Positions 1 to 8,603 of a stretch of DNA of 64,000 nucleotides are shown one piece after another (the stretch's first letter is position 1; the number at the start of each line of letters is the position of its first letter). This DNA is from Testudinibacter aquarius. Lineage in GTDB: Bacteria; Pseudomonadota; Gammaproteobacteria; Enterobacterales; Pasteurellaceae. Both the position numbers and the translations under genes were made by a program. The notes beneath the pieces were generated by a model that searched no databases, was not told the origin of the DNA, and saw nothing but the letters and a program-made list of their open reading frames with translations. The stretch spans positions 228,882 through 292,881 of the forward strand of contig NZ_SMCP01000004.1 in assembly GCF_004342725.1 (NCBI RefSeq), given 5' to 3'.

Positions 1-131
1 GCCGACATCATTTCAGAATAACTCATACCAACGTGATAGCGGGCACAAAGTCGTCTAAACGGCTGATCGGTTATCCCCGCCATCGGCGCCAGCAATACGC
101 GATTTTTTAATTGAAATTGTCCAATACGCAT
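1..131 (-). CDS. dusB: tRNA-dihydrouridine synthase B, N-terminal part (cut by window edge)
   Basis: Only the first 43 codons are inside the window. They begin [20 protein letters not shown] and continue into [12 protein letters not shown], the FMN-binding start of the TIM barrel of DusB, which reduces specific uridines of the tRNA D-loop to dihydrouridine. The ATG at 131 gives the normal DusB N-terminus. In many gammaproteobacteria dusB follows prmA directly and precedes fis. Here 12.4 kb of sulfoquinovose genes lie between prmA and dusB. Identification is secure; the rest of the gene is off-window. Confidence 0.9.
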   Translation of the reverse strand, partial: MRIGQFQLKNRVLLAPMAGITDQPFRRLCARYHVGMSYSEMMS

Positions 132-184
132 ATACTGTTCACCACAACAAAAAGCAGAATCAAAACAGAACCATCATCGAATAA

Positions 185-198
185 GGGGGGCTATAATA
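185..198 (-). promoter_or_regulatory. candidate dusB promoter with GC-rich discriminator
   Basis: On the minus strand TATTAT (198-193) is followed at once by a run of six C (190-185), about 55 bases ahead of the dusB start. A GC-rich discriminator after the -10 box is typical of stringently controlled promoters such as that of dusB-fis. No good -35 box is visible. If real, the promoter would let dusB be expressed independently of the island upstream. Confidence 0.35.
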
Positions 199-293
199 CG
201 CACTTTTTATCAATTAGGGAAGTACATTTTTTATCCAAAATGCGTTTTTTTGCATTTTTTTGATCTGGTTAATGATTGATTACAATAAGTCAC

Positions 294-1022
294 TCAAAAA
301 TTTTTTATAATCAAAACGAATCCTATAAAAATCAAGAAAGTATAGATGATTTTATGATAATTCAACTGGTATCTATTGAGTAAGTTATAAGAAAACATTC
401 CTAAGAATGTCCCCAATAGAAATGCAGGAATAGCCTTTCCTACATGCCATAAAACATCACTTGTCAATAATTCTTTCAACCAAAACCCAGTTATAGCTCC
501 TATCATTTGTAACATGAAGAAAAAAACTAACGTAGATTTTGTCTCATGATTTGACCATGGCAGCATTGATGTATATGCAATAACAGGTGGGCCAGGTTCA
601 CCTACACTTGCGCCTAATGCTCCTGAAAAGAAACCTACACCAAGAGAAATTGGCTTTGAAACAGACTTAAACAATGTATTTTTTGATCTAAAAGAATACA
701 ACCCTGATAAAATTAAAATGATTCCCATGGTAATCAAAATTATATCTGTGGGCAAATGTTTTAAAAGATCCGCTCCAAGATATGAACCAGGTAAAGAACC
801 AACAAATAAAATCAACCCTATTTTCCAATTAACATAATGCCGCATTTTATATACTATAGGGAAAGTTACAAACCAACCAAAAATACCCGCTATTGGTATT
901 GCCAACTTCACATCGATAAACAGTGAAAGCAATGGAACTGAAACAAGAGCCAGTCCAAATCCGGTCAGCCCTTGCACAAAGCCTCCAAGCGCTATAATCA
1001 TAGAGATAATAATAAATTCCAT
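294..1022 (-). CDS. TSUP family (TauE/SafE) membrane exporter, probable sulfonate (DHPS) exporter
   Basis: A 242-residue integral membrane protein with about eight hydrophobic segments and the two-repeat layout of the TauE/SafE (TSUP) family. It starts with a glycine-rich first helix (GGFVQGLTGFGLAL) and has the matching GAxGASVGEPGPP element near residue 135. TSUP members move sulfite, sulfoacetate and other organosulfur anions. It is the last gene of the minus-strand transcript yihS-TRAP-galM-tauE. E. coli sends out the C3 product DHPS through the MFS protein YihP, which is missing here, so export of DHPS is the natural inference. The family is clear from the sequence; the substrate is inferred only from context. 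The start ATG at 1022 is 24 bases after galM. Confidence 0.75.
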   Translation of the reverse strand: MEFIIISMIIALGGFVQGLTGFGLALVSVPLLSLFIDVKLAIPIAGIFGWFVTFPIVYKMRHYVNWKIGLILFVGSLPGSYLGADLLKHLPTDIILITMGIILILSGLYSFRSKNTLFKSVSKPISLGVGFFSGALGASVGEPGPPVIAYTSMLPWSNHETKSTLVFFFMLQMIGAITGFWLKELLTSDVLWHVGKAIPAFLLGTFLGMFSYNLLNRYQLNYHKIIYTFLIFIGFVLIIKNF

Positions 1023-1046
1023 ATTATACCTTTCCGTTTGTATTAA

Positions 1047-2120
1047 TCAGTTTCGCTCACTAGGAATCACAGTGCTAAATTTATGAATAGTTTTTTCCTC
1101 ATAAATCTGATCTGGACATAGGCAAGTTGATGGAAAGTGCGTATGATTTGGGCTATCTGGAAAATGTTGAGTTTCAAAGCAAATTCCCATAAAAGATTCG
1201 TATTTAAGACCACTCGGCCCAATCCATATTTTATTCGATAGCTTCGAACCATTGTATATTTGAATACCTGGTTGTGTTGTAATGACTTCCATGTTACGGC
1301 CACTATTAGGATCATAAAGCACAATCCCTTTTTTAAAATTGTCATATTGAAGATCCCCTTTTAAGATAAAAGTATTATCTATGCTACAACCGTTATTCTT
1401 CTGCATATTTTCTTCAATTTTCACCATATTTCTAAAATCAAATCCGGTACTCTCTACCTTTAAGATCTCTCCTGTTGGAAGTAATTTATCATCTGTTGGA
1501 AGATAAAAATCACTATACACTTTTAATTTATGACCAAGAATATTTCCATTTCCAAGTCCTGATAAATTATAGTAACTATGGTTTGTTAAATTTAAAATAG
1601 TTGTACTATCTGTTGTTGCTCGAAAATAAAAGTGTACTTGATTACTTTCATCTAATCCTATCGTGTGAATCACATCTAAATTACCAGGATAACCCGATTC
1701 TCCATCAACTGACAGCCTATGAAAATGAATCATTATAGATTCAAAATTTTTTTCAATATCATACTTCCAAATATATTTATCAAATCCCCTAATACCACCA
1801 TGAATATGATTACCTGTAATTGCTTCATTTTGTTCTAGCTTGTAATCTTTCCCCTTTAATTTAAATTCACCATTTCTTATGCGATTTGCAAAGCGACCAA
1901 CCACGGCGCCAAAAAATGGATGACCTTCATAATATTTATCAAATGAATCATAACTTAAAACGACATTATCAATATTTCCATTCAGATCCTTTACTCTAAT
2001 TGCAGTAAGAATACATCCATAATTAGTAACACTAATACTCATCCCGTCATTATTAATTAATGTGATTAAATCAACCGTTTTCCCATTTAATACACCAAAA
2101 TTATTAACCAAGGCTTCCAT
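1047..2120 (-). CDS. galM: aldose 1-epimerase (GalM type), probable sulfoquinovose mutarotase
   Basis: A 357-residue beta-sandwich mutarotase. The catalytic residues are in their expected places: His107 in NHIHGG, His181 in LTNHSYYNLSG and Glu316 in ICFETQHFPDSPN. Arg80 lies in GRFANRI. These correspond to the acid-base pair and substrate ligands of E. coli GalM. In the E. coli yih cluster the equivalent slot is filled by YihR, a shorter and divergent epimerase; this protein is of the full-length GalM kind. In this operon it would speed interconversion of alpha- and beta-sulfoquinovose after hydrolysis by YihQ. Chemistry is secure; the substrate is inferred from neighbours. Confidence 0.85.
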   Translation of the reverse strand: MEALVNNFGVLNGKTVDLITLINNDGMSISVTNYGCILTAIRVKDLNGNIDNVVLSYDSFDKYYEGHPFFGAVVGRFANRIRNGEFKLKGKDYKLEQNEAITGNHIHGGIRGFDKYIWKYDIEKNFESIMIHFHRLSVDGESGYPGNLDVIHTIGLDESNQVHFYFRATTDSTTILNLTNHSYYNLSGLGNGNILGHKLKVYSDFYLPTDDKLLPTGEILKVESTGFDFRNMVKIEENMQKNNGCSIDNTFILKGDLQYDNFKKGIVLYDPNSGRNMEVITTQPGIQIYNGSKLSNKIWIGPSGLKYESFMGICFETQHFPDSPNHTHFPSTCLCPDQIYEEKTIHKFSTVIPSERN

Positions 2121-2145
2121 ACAATCTCCCTCAAAATAAATAAAA

Positions 2146-2184
2146 TTGGGAATGGCTGTATATTATAAATTACGCCGTCCCCAA
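2146..2184 (-). terminator. hairpin between the dctP-type gene and galM
   Basis: Arms at 2184-2174 (TTGGGGACGGC on the minus strand) and 2156-2146 (GCCATTCCCAA) pair over 11 positions with one G-U and one A-C mismatch. The second arm is followed by a U-rich stretch (TTTTATTTATTTT). It could be a partial terminator or an mRNA-stabilising stem that lowers galM and tauE output relative to the transporter genes. Confidence 0.45.
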
Positions 2185-2202
2185 CTTGATTAGTATATTA
2201 TT

Positions 2203-3255
2203 TTATTGCAAAGCAGATTTATCGTCTTCAGCAATTCTGATTTCACAAGCCTTAACTACATTTTCAAACCGTTCTAACCACTTCTTACTTTCTTCATTAC
2301 TTTCTTTAATATAATTATCTGTCACAGATGCAGACATTGTTTTGAATGCTTCTTTTTCTTTATCGGTTGGATTATAGATTTTCCCGCCAGTCTTTTTAAA
2401 CTCCTCATAAGCATCATACTCTTTCCATTTTGGATAGGCTCTTAAATATTGATTTTGTGCAGAAACTGCATCAACAATGACTTTTTTCAGATTATCCGGC
2501 ATTGAATTAAACTTATCATTATTCATAATCCACGCCCCGCCCATATACGCATGACCATCTAAAATAATATATTTTAAACTTTCATGAAATTTCATTTGAA
2601 CAATATCTACAATGCCATTTTTAGTTCCATCAACCATTCCTGTAGATAATGCCGTATAAACTTCAGGCCATGCAATTGGAGTTGGGGATCCTCCTAACGC
2701 GGTTACTAACTTTTGTTGAATCGCTGCGGGCACGGTTCTTAATTTCAATCCTTTTACATCTTCCGGACTATGAACTTCTTTCTTAGTAGTCGCAATATTT
2801 CGCCATCCTCCAGAGTTTGAAATCATCATTAATCTTAGGCCATTAGTTTGTTTTAAAACATTTTCTCTAACATCACGCATAAAATCTTTATCATCATATA
2901 CGCATTCAGCAACCCTATCATTCGGTAACAAATACGGCAGATCAAAACCTTCCATAGGTTTCCAATAATAAGCTAGTTCTGGAACAGTGGTTTGGAAATA
3001 ATCAAACATTCCTGATTGCACTCCGGCAAGACATTCTTTTGCATTGCCACATAATTGGCCACTTGGATAAATATCCACCGTAATTTCACCATTAGAGTGA
3101 GATTCTGCTATATTTTTAAATACTAGTAGTGACTGATAGTTATAACTATCAGGATTAGTTACAATTGGTACTGTAATTTTATAATTCGCTGCTTGAGCTA
3201 TGACTGATACAGATAACATTAATAGAGAATTTGCTACAATTTTTTTCAATTTCAT
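2203..3255 (-). CDS. TRAP transporter substrate-binding protein (DctP family)
   Basis: A 350-residue periplasmic solute receptor with a Sec signal peptide of about 22 residues (cut after AQA). It shows the DctP-family signature: Arg173 in LKLRTVP, the position that salt-bridges an acidic group of the ligand, followed by WPEVYTALSTGMVDG. It binds the ligand and delivers it to the membrane pair encoded just upstream. Known TRAP ligands include carboxylates (sialic acid, C4-dicarboxylates) and sulfonates (taurine, isethionate, DHPS). Because it lies in an SQ catabolic operon that has no MFS importer, sulfoquinovose or its glyceryl glycoside is the likely ligand. That assignment is inference. Confidence 0.88.
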   Translation of the reverse strand: MKLKKIVANSLLMLSVSVIAQAANYKITVPIVTNPDSYNYQSLLVFKNIAESHSNGEITVDIYPSGQLCGNAKECLAGVQSGMFDYFQTTVPELAYYWKPMEGFDLPYLLPNDRVAECVYDDKDFMRDVRENVLKQTNGLRLMMISNSGGWRNIATTKKEVHSPEDVKGLKLRTVPAAIQQKLVTALGGSPTPIAWPEVYTALSTGMVDGTKNGIVDIVQMKFHESLKYIILDGHAYMGGAWIMNNDKFNSMPDNLKKVIVDAVSAQNQYLRAYPKWKEYDAYEEFKKTGGKIYNPTDKEKEAFKTMSASVTDNYIKESNEESKKWLERFENVVKACEIRIAEDDKSALQ

Positions 3256-3290
3256 GAGAAACTCCTTTGTATAAAGTTTAGATTAAAACA

Positions 3291-4580
3291 CTACATTAAC
3301 CCTAATAGTTTAGGTAAGCCAATCACTAATGCAGGGAAAAATGAAATAAGAAATATAATAAAGAACTCTACAAATAAGAAAGGTAATATTGCTTTTGAAA
3401 TTTTTTGCAAGGGAACACCTGATACTCCAGAAGCCACAAATAGAACTAATCCCATAGGCGGAGTGGCAAGTCCAATTGATAAATTAGAAACCATTACCAC
3501 ACCGAAATGGACAGGATCAATACCGACATTAGTCATAATTGGGGCTAAGATTGGGGCAAAAATTAATATAGCCGGGCCAGCATCAAGAAACATTCCAACA
3601 ATAAATAAGAAAATATTAATGATAAAGATAAGCATGTATTTATTGTCAGTTATTGAATATAAAAAAGAAGTTATTTCTTTAGCGACACCAGATAGGCTCA
3701 CTGCAGAAGCGAAGCCACTTGCAGCAGCAACTATAATAAGTATTGCAGCCGCATTAACTCCCACTCTTGCAACCATTGGAAAAACTTCCTTAAGTTTTAG
3801 GTTTTTCATTATCCATACAGAGAGGATTAGTGCATAGAATACGGCTACTGCTGCAGCTTCTGTCGGTGTAAAAATCCCGCCATAAATTCCTCCTAATATA
3901 ATAATTGGAGTAAATAATGGTAAGATTGCCAATTTTAAGCCAGCTACACGTTCTGTTCTCGTTGCTCGCTCAAATTGCTCAACTTCGGGATATTTCTTCA
4001 TTTGAAGCCGGTTTACAAGCATTAAACCTATACATAGGATAATTCCAGGAACAACACCTCCCATAAACATAGCTGCGACAGAAGTATTCATTACAAATGC
4101 ATATATTAACATTATCCCACTTGGCGGAATAATTGTTCCTAAAACGGTAGCAGCTGCTGTCAGAGCTGCCGCATAAGTACGATCATATTTATAGCGGACC
4201 ATCTCCGGTATTAGCATATTACCAATAGCTGATGTAGCGGCGACCGCAGATCCTGTTAATGCTCCAAAAAGTGTTGAGGCCAAAATAACGACATGCCCTA
4301 AACCACCACGCATATGTCGCACCATTGTTTGGGAAAATGTGATAATTCGAGTCGTTATTCCTCCACTCACCATAAACTCACCGGCGAGCATAAAAAATGG
4401 CAAAGCTAATAATAAGAAGCTATCTAATCCTGAATAAAGTCTCTGATAAAGCATATTGATAAATAGAACTTTATCATCCTGAAATAGGGCTATTGCAGGA
4501 GATAATCCTAATGCAAATAAAACAGGTACTCCAACCAATAGAAGAATAAGAAAATAAACAACAAAAATTGGCGAAACCAT
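3291..4580 (-). CDS. TRAP transporter large permease subunit (DctM family)
   Basis: A 429-residue polytopic membrane protein of the DctM family (Na+-coupled, 11-12 transmembrane helices). It contains the typical GALTGSAVAATSAIGNMLIPEM segment near residue 110 (split here as GALTGSAVAAT and IGNMLIPEM), the TVLGTIIPPSG element near 145 and GIFTPTEAAAVAVFY near 233. It forms the transport path together with the small subunit, whose gene ends three bases before this start. It is not fused to the small subunit, unlike SiaQM of Pasteurellaceae sialic acid uptake. Inferred substrate: sulfoquinovose or its glycoside. Confidence 0.9.
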   Translation of the reverse strand: MVSPIFVVYFLILLLVGVPVLFALGLSPAIALFQDDKVLFINMLYQRLYSGLDSFLLLALPFFMLAGEFMVSGGITTRIITFSQTMVRHMRGGLGHVVILASTLFGALTGSAVAATSAIGNMLIPEMVRYKYDRTYAAALTAAATVLGTIIPPSGIMLIYAFVMNTSVAAMFMGGVVPGIILCIGLMLVNRLQMKKYPEVEQFERATRTERVAGLKLAILPLFTPIIILGGIYGGIFTPTEAAAVAVFYALILSVWIMKNLKLKEVFPMVARVGVNAAAILIIVAAASGFASAVSLSGVAKEITSFLYSITDNKYMLIFIINIFLFIVGMFLDAGPAILIFAPILAPIMTNVGIDPVHFGVVMVSNLSIGLATPPMGLVLFVASGVSGVPLQKISKAILPFLFVEFFIIFLISFFPALVIGLPKLLGLM

Positions 4581-4583
4581 ATA

Positions 4584-5111
4584 TTACACTCCCTTGTTCT
4601 CATCAATTTTTTCGAAACTGATAAAGTTATTAAGCTCACTAATAATTTTTTGAAAAACAGATAATAGCGTTATTGAAAATAGCACTGGCGGCATAATATA
4701 AATATAATACATTTTAAAAGGTAAGCTATTTGCCATCACATTCCCTCTTAAAAAGAAATTCCATCCGAAGTAGATCCAAATTAATATTGTCACTAATGCA
4801 AAAATATGTATCAACATCATTAAAACATGAAAAAATCTATTTCCTTGTGCTTTTTCCAGCAGAAATGTCATCGCAATATTTTTATCCTTTAGATAAATAA
4901 AAGGCATACATAAGTACGTCATGTATATCATCAAATAACATGATAATTCATCACTCCAGCTAATAGGATCGTTGAAGATATATCTAGAAACCACTTGAAT
5001 AAGTACGATTATTGTCATAATTATTAGCAATAATCCACCTAACTGCTTGCCAATTTTTCCTATTGGCTCATTAATTTTTGATAGAAAAAATTCGATATTT
5101 TTTAAAATCAT
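4584..5111 (-). CDS. TRAP transporter small permease subunit (DctQ family)
   Basis: A 175-residue protein with four hydrophobic helices and the DctQ landmarks: ISWSDELSCYLMIYMTYL near residue 55, containing the conserved W-x-E/D-E motif, and a later WIYFGWNF segment. It is the scaffold subunit that pairs with the large DctM permease encoded immediately downstream. Gene order Q-M-P on one transcript behind yihS indicates a dedicated importer for this pathway. Confidence 0.88.
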   Translation of the reverse strand: MILKNIEFFLSKINEPIGKIGKQLGGLLLIIMTIIVLIQVVSRYIFNDPISWSDELSCYLMIYMTYLCMPFIYLKDKNIAMTFLLEKAQGNRFFHVLMMLIHIFALVTILIWIYFGWNFFLRGNVMANSLPFKMYYIYIMPPVLFSITLLSVFQKIISELNNFISFEKIDENKGV

Positions 5112-5154
5112 TATGAATCCCTCTACATTTGAATGATAAAATTAAACGAATATA

Positions 5155-6396
5155 TTATTTTATATAACAATCAAGTAATCCCTGCGCCAAAGCTGGTGCT
5201 AAGCCTGGAGTCAATGGTAATCTTGGAATAATTAAACAATGCATTAAATGATAAATATCCTGTTTACCATCCCATACTTTGCTGGATACTTTATTATTTG
5301 CATCTAACTCTTGCCACCAAGAACATCCTTCATAATCCATCAAATATGTCCGGCAATAATCCCAAAAGCGTTGGTAGTATTCTTCATATTGGCTATCATT
5401 AGTGACCGTATATAGTGCATAGGCAGTACCTAGTGCTTCAACAATAACCCAACGAATTCTCTCTCTAACAACCGGTTTGCCATCCCAATCAACCGAATAA
5501 ACAAAGCCAGGCTCACCATCTACAAACCAAGCATCTCTAATCCCCGCTGCAAATAAATTTTTTGCATCTTCAAGCAACCATTCTGGTGTTTCTGCTCCAA
5601 TAGAAATTAATGTAGCACGGAGGTGTAGCATTAAACGCCCCCACTCAATCCAATGTCCAGGTGTACCACCATAAGCTCGGAAATGACTTGCCGGTTGTTC
5701 TTTGTTGTAATCAACTATCGGTTGCCAACTTGGATCAAAATGTTCATTGACGCGATAGTTATTATTTTTGGCAAAATGGTGAATAATCACTGATGTAATA
5801 CGGAGAGCTCTATCTAACCATTTCTTATCTTTAGTGACATCATATACAATCAGAAATGCTTCCACGGCATGCATATTTGCATTACCACCTCGATATTCTT
5901 CTGTCTTGGTAAATTGCTCATCCCATGATTCAAGACACATTTGCTCTTCTTCATTCCAAAAATATTTCTCTATAATTCCGATCGCATCATTTAACAAATC
6001 TTTTGCTCTAGGATGCCCCGTCATTACCGCACTTGCTGCTCCCAATAATACAAAACAGTGTTGATATCCTTGTTTAGAGGGATCTATTACTCCTGAATCA
6101 TTAACTATCGCATACCATCCTCCATGGGCTTTATCCTTCAAAGGCCCCTCTAAAGCACGGATCCCGTGCTCAACAAGATCATAAGCTCCAGGTCGACCCA
6201 TTAATGCGGATAAAGAATAAACATGCAACATTCTCGCAGTAATCCACAACTGTGTTCCCATTTCTTCTCGAATGTTTCCACTATTTCCTAGCCAACCAAA
6301 TCCTGTCGGCACAACCGCTCTTCTTCCAAATTCAAAAATTCGATCTACTTCTGTTTCTAACCAAGAGTTATGCGTTTTGGTGTTGATCCATTTCAT
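5155..6396 (-). CDS. yihS: sulfoquinovose isomerase (AGE family, YihS)
   Basis: 413 residues, the same length as E. coli YihS, which converts sulfoquinovose to 6-deoxy-6-sulfofructose (and sulforhamnose). The N-terminus [20 protein letters not shown] and blocks such as [27 protein letters not shown] and [12 protein letters not shown] match remembered YihS sequence nearly word for word. It folds as an (alpha/alpha)6 barrel with catalytic histidines in the last two blocks. The open frame extends 32 codons upstream with a hydrophobic tail, but ATG 6396 has a good AAGGAAA site and gives the true N-terminus, so the protein is cytoplasmic. It heads the transcript carrying the TRAP, mutarotase and exporter genes. 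Confidence 0.95.
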   Translation of the reverse strand: MKWINTKTHNSWLETEVDRIFEFGRRAVVPTGFGWLGNSGNIREEMGTQLWITARMLHVYSLSALMGRPGAYDLVEHGIRALEGPLKDKAHGGWYAIVNDSGVIDPSKQGYQHCFVLLGAASAVMTGHPRAKDLLNDAIGIIEKYFWNEEEQMCLESWDEQFTKTEEYRGGNANMHAVEAFLIVYDVTKDKKWLDRALRITSVIIHHFAKNNNYRVNEHFDPSWQPIVDYNKEQPASHFRAYGGTPGHWIEWGRLMLHLRATLISIGAETPEWLLEDAKNLFAAGIRDAWFVDGEPGFVYSVDWDGKPVVRERIRWVIVEALGTAYALYTVTNDSQYEEYYQRFWDYCRTYLMDYEGCSWWQELDANNKVSSKVWDGKQDIYHLMHCLIIPRLPLTPGLAPALAQGLLDCYIK

Positions 6397-6461
6397 ACAA
6401 TATTTTCCTTTGTTAAGATAAAATCTATGATTAGCGACTATATACGAATAAATAATGACAA

Positions 6462-6485
6462 AAACGAAAATAAAAACAACACAAA
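6462..6485 (-). promoter_or_regulatory. candidate YihW operator upstream of yihS
   Basis: On the minus strand it reads TTTGTGTT, 4 bases, then TTATTTTCGTTT. The same two blocks with a 3-base spacer occur ahead of yihU (8572-8594). On the plus strand ACGAA recurs 20 bases apart (6444-6448 and 6464-6468), about two helical turns, as expected for the tandem sites of DeoR-family repressors. It lies 66-89 bases upstream of the yihS ATG. Confidence 0.5.
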
Positions 6486-6543
6486 AAAACAAGTTTTGTG
6501 AGGAATATCAAGTTTTTTGTGTCTAAATATTAACAAAGGATGA

Positions 6544-6696
6544 TACTTCACCTTTAAAGGAGAATATCTTATTGATATAAAACATTTTTATGAAAAATCA
6601 GAGGATATTATTACAATAGAAGATAGTAATTTTTTATTGCAAAAAATTATTGATAGATCCGGATTAGTCTCTACACAAGATATGAAACAAGATTAA
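6544..6696 (+). pseudogene. gene remnant without a start codon (about 50 codons)
   Basis: The gap between yihS and yihW (6397-6729) is 333 bases. Besides the operator-like site it holds an open stretch of 50 codons on the plus strand ending at TAA 6694-6696. Its translation contains GEYLIDIKHFYEKSEDIITI and ends RSGLVSTQDMKQD. The composition looks like real protein (balanced charged and hydrophobic residues), but there is no ATG, and in-frame stops lie at 6541 and 6499. I read it as the tail of a gene lost when the island was assembled. I do not recognise the family. Confidence 0.4.
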
Positions 6697-6729
6697 GATT
6701 AAGCGTAAGATAGCTGAGATAAAATCAAT

Positions 6730-7509
6730 TTATTTATTAGTTAAAAATACCTCGACCTTATTCATTTTTAAGAGATCCATAATGTACGCAGGTGGTTTTT
6801 TATCCGTAAAAAGTAAATCGACTTGATTCAAGTGCCCAACTTCAACAGCTGCGGAAGTATGAAATTTAGAGTGATCCAAAGCTAAAATCAGCTTTTTAGA
6901 ATTCTCCAACATTGATTTCACAACAGCAACTTCGTTGATATCAAAATCTAAAAGAGTTCCATCTTCAGCTACAGCACCTAAGCTGGTAATCAAGTAATCG
7001 GCTCGAAAACTATTAATTGAAGAAACAACATTAGGACCAATTATTCCACTATTATGTGCCCGCAAAATTCCTCCAACCGTGATAACTTCAAAGTTTTCAT
7101 TTTGGTATAATACATTTGCCACTCGTAAGCTATTTGTAATAATTCTCAGATTTTTTCTTACTTCCAGCGCTTTTGCTATACATTCAACTGTTGTACCGAT
7201 AGTGATAAATAGAGTAGAACCATCAGGAATGTACTCCGCGATCTTGTTTGCAATAGACTTTTTTTCTTCTATGTGTGAGGTTTCTCGTATAGAAAAATCG
7301 GTATTATCTATACTCGAGACTCGTCCCGCCCCGCCATGATGCCGAGAGATCAATTTCATCTGACTTAACACTCTAATATCTCTACGGATAGTTTGAGTCG
7401 TAACATCTAGAATATTAGCTAACTCTTCATTACTAATATAACCATTATCCATCACCAAAGAAATTAGCTTATCATGTCTTGGATTTCCAGTTATTGCAGT
7501 ATGGTTCAA
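6730..7509 (-). CDS. yihW: DeoR-family regulator of sulfoquinovose catabolism (YihW/CsqR)
   Basis: 259 residues. An N-terminal winged helix-turn-helix (NEELANILDVTTQTIRRDIR, near residues 26-48) is followed by the DeoR sugar-phosphate sensor domain (GTTVE near 105, NSLRVA near 125, ITSLGAVAEDG near 175). The start MNHTAITGNPRHDKLISLV parallels E. coli YihW, which represses the yih genes and is released by SQ-pathway intermediates. It is the second gene of a yihV-yihW transcript, 46 bases after yihV, as in E. coli. Its likely targets are the sites at 8572-8594 and 6462-6485. Confidence 0.93.
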   Translation of the reverse strand: MNHTAITGNPRHDKLISLVMDNGYISNEELANILDVTTQTIRRDIRVLSQMKLISRHHGGAGRVSSIDNTDFSIRETSHIEEKKSIANKIAEYIPDGSTLFITIGTTVECIAKALEVRKNLRIITNSLRVANVLYQNENFEVITVGGILRAHNSGIIGPNVVSSINSFRADYLITSLGAVAEDGTLLDFDINEVAVVKSMLENSKKLILALDHSKFHTSAAVEVGHLNQVDLLFTDKKPPAYIMDLLKMNKVEVFLTNK

Positions 7510-7555
7510 AATATTTCCTTAGTTTATAGCATTTAAATCATACTTTAATTATAGC

Positions 7556-8458
7556 CTATCTATTCATACACAGCATAAATTTTTCAACTTGCTGCAAATC
7601 AGGAATACCATCACGCCCTCCTTCAGCAGTACATTTTAATGCAGCTACCGCATTGGCAAATATAATTGCTTTATCTATAGAATAATTATTAGCAATTGCA
7701 AAAGCAAACGCACCATGAAATACATCCCCAGCTCCCGTCGTATCGACGACTTCTACCTTGAACCCTTTAAAGCTAGTTTGTGAATTGTCTTTAATCCAAT
7801 CACACCCCTCACTACCTTTCGTCACATATACTGTACCTGCACAAATTTTCTTTGCCATTGTCAAAGCACGGTTCATATCTTTCTCATTTGTCATTTTTTC
7901 TAGACCAGATGCAGAGAATACTGCATGCTCTGCTAATTTGACTAAAGATACTATACTCTGCGGAGTTATATCGGCATCAAGCACTGTCGGTATTCCTAAG
8001 TTTTTCACTTTTCGCAAGCAATACTCTGCACCTTCATGCCATCTGACATCACATAGAACCAAATCATATTGAGTAAAATCAATCTCTTCCAACCAATCCG
8101 TACAATTTAAAAGATCTGGACTTGGGTAATTAACAATCACTCTTTCGCCATTATTATCAACAAAAATAGCCGATTGAGATGATTTGGCAGCTTCATACAC
8201 TTTAATTTTACTGGTATCGACCTGATAGCTATTTAATTCTGAAATAATTGCACTACCTATGTTGTCATCTCCTAAGCGACCAATAAAATCTACTTTGGCA
8301 CCTAGTTTTGCTATCGTAACTGCAGCTGTGGCAGCAGGCCCTCCGCCGACCTCTTTGTAACTATGCGCAACAAATTTTCCCCCTCCTATAGCAGGCAATT
8401 TATCTAAATAATAAATTCTATCCTGTACCGCTATACCGACGCATGCCAATTTTATCAT
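7556..8458 (-). CDS. yihV: 6-deoxy-6-sulfofructose kinase (PfkB/ribokinase family, YihV)
   Basis: 300 residues. It phosphorylates sulfofructose at O1 with ATP to give sulfofructose 1-phosphate. Visible motifs: the GGGPAATAA substrate loop near residue 38, SQSAIFVDNNGERVIVNYPS, LCDVRWH near 137 and the PfkB signature VVDTTGAGDVFHG with catalytic Asp245. These blocks match E. coli YihV closely. The frame could open at 8539, but ATG 8458 (MIKLACVGIAVQDRIYYLD) has a GAGGG ribosome site and the family N-terminus. It is transcribed divergently from yihU across a 145-base control region. Confidence 0.95.
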   Translation of the reverse strand: MIKLACVGIAVQDRIYYLDKLPAIGGGKFVAHSYKEVGGGPAATAAVTIAKLGAKVDFIGRLGDDNIGSAIISELNSYQVDTSKIKVYEAAKSSQSAIFVDNNGERVIVNYPSPDLLNCTDWLEEIDFTQYDLVLCDVRWHEGAEYCLRKVKNLGIPTVLDADITPQSIVSLVKLAEHAVFSASGLEKMTNEKDMNRALTMAKKICAGTVYVTKGSEGCDWIKDNSQTSFKGFKVEVVDTTGAGDVFHGAFAFAIANNYSIDKAIIFANAVAALKCTAEGGRDGIPDLQQVEKFMLCMNR

Positions 8459-8571
8459 TATTTTTTCCCTCACAGGTTTATACCAAATTTTAGTCAAATT
8501 GTACTGAATTATAATTTTAAAAAAAGTGATCTCGGTCACTTTACTTAACTAAAAATTACAAATATGATAAC

Positions 8572-8594
8572 AAACGAAAATAATCGAACACAAA
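8572..8594 (-). promoter_or_regulatory. candidate YihW operator in the yihV/yihU divergent region
   Basis: Minus-strand blocks TTTGTGTT, 3 bases, TTATTTTCGTTT are shared with the yihS upstream region. On the plus strand CGAA recurs exactly 10 bases apart (8575 and 8585), one helical turn. The site abuts the yihU ribosome binding site (AAAGGAG, ATG at 8604), so binding could block yihU directly and yihV divergently. Confidence 0.5.
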
Positions 8595-8603
8595 GGAGTT
8601 AAA

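Noticed and set aside
3463..3837. Antisense open frame of 124 codons inside the TRAP permease gene
   Set aside because: It lies wholly within the well-supported dctM-type gene on the other strand, with no family resemblance. The same holds for other long antisense frames over menD, lon, lpxD, tig and hmuU.
6397..6492. N-terminal hydrophobic extension or signal peptide on yihS
   Set aside because: The frame is open, but ATG 6396 has a strong ribosome site and gives the known YihS N-terminus; the extension overlaps the operator-like motif.
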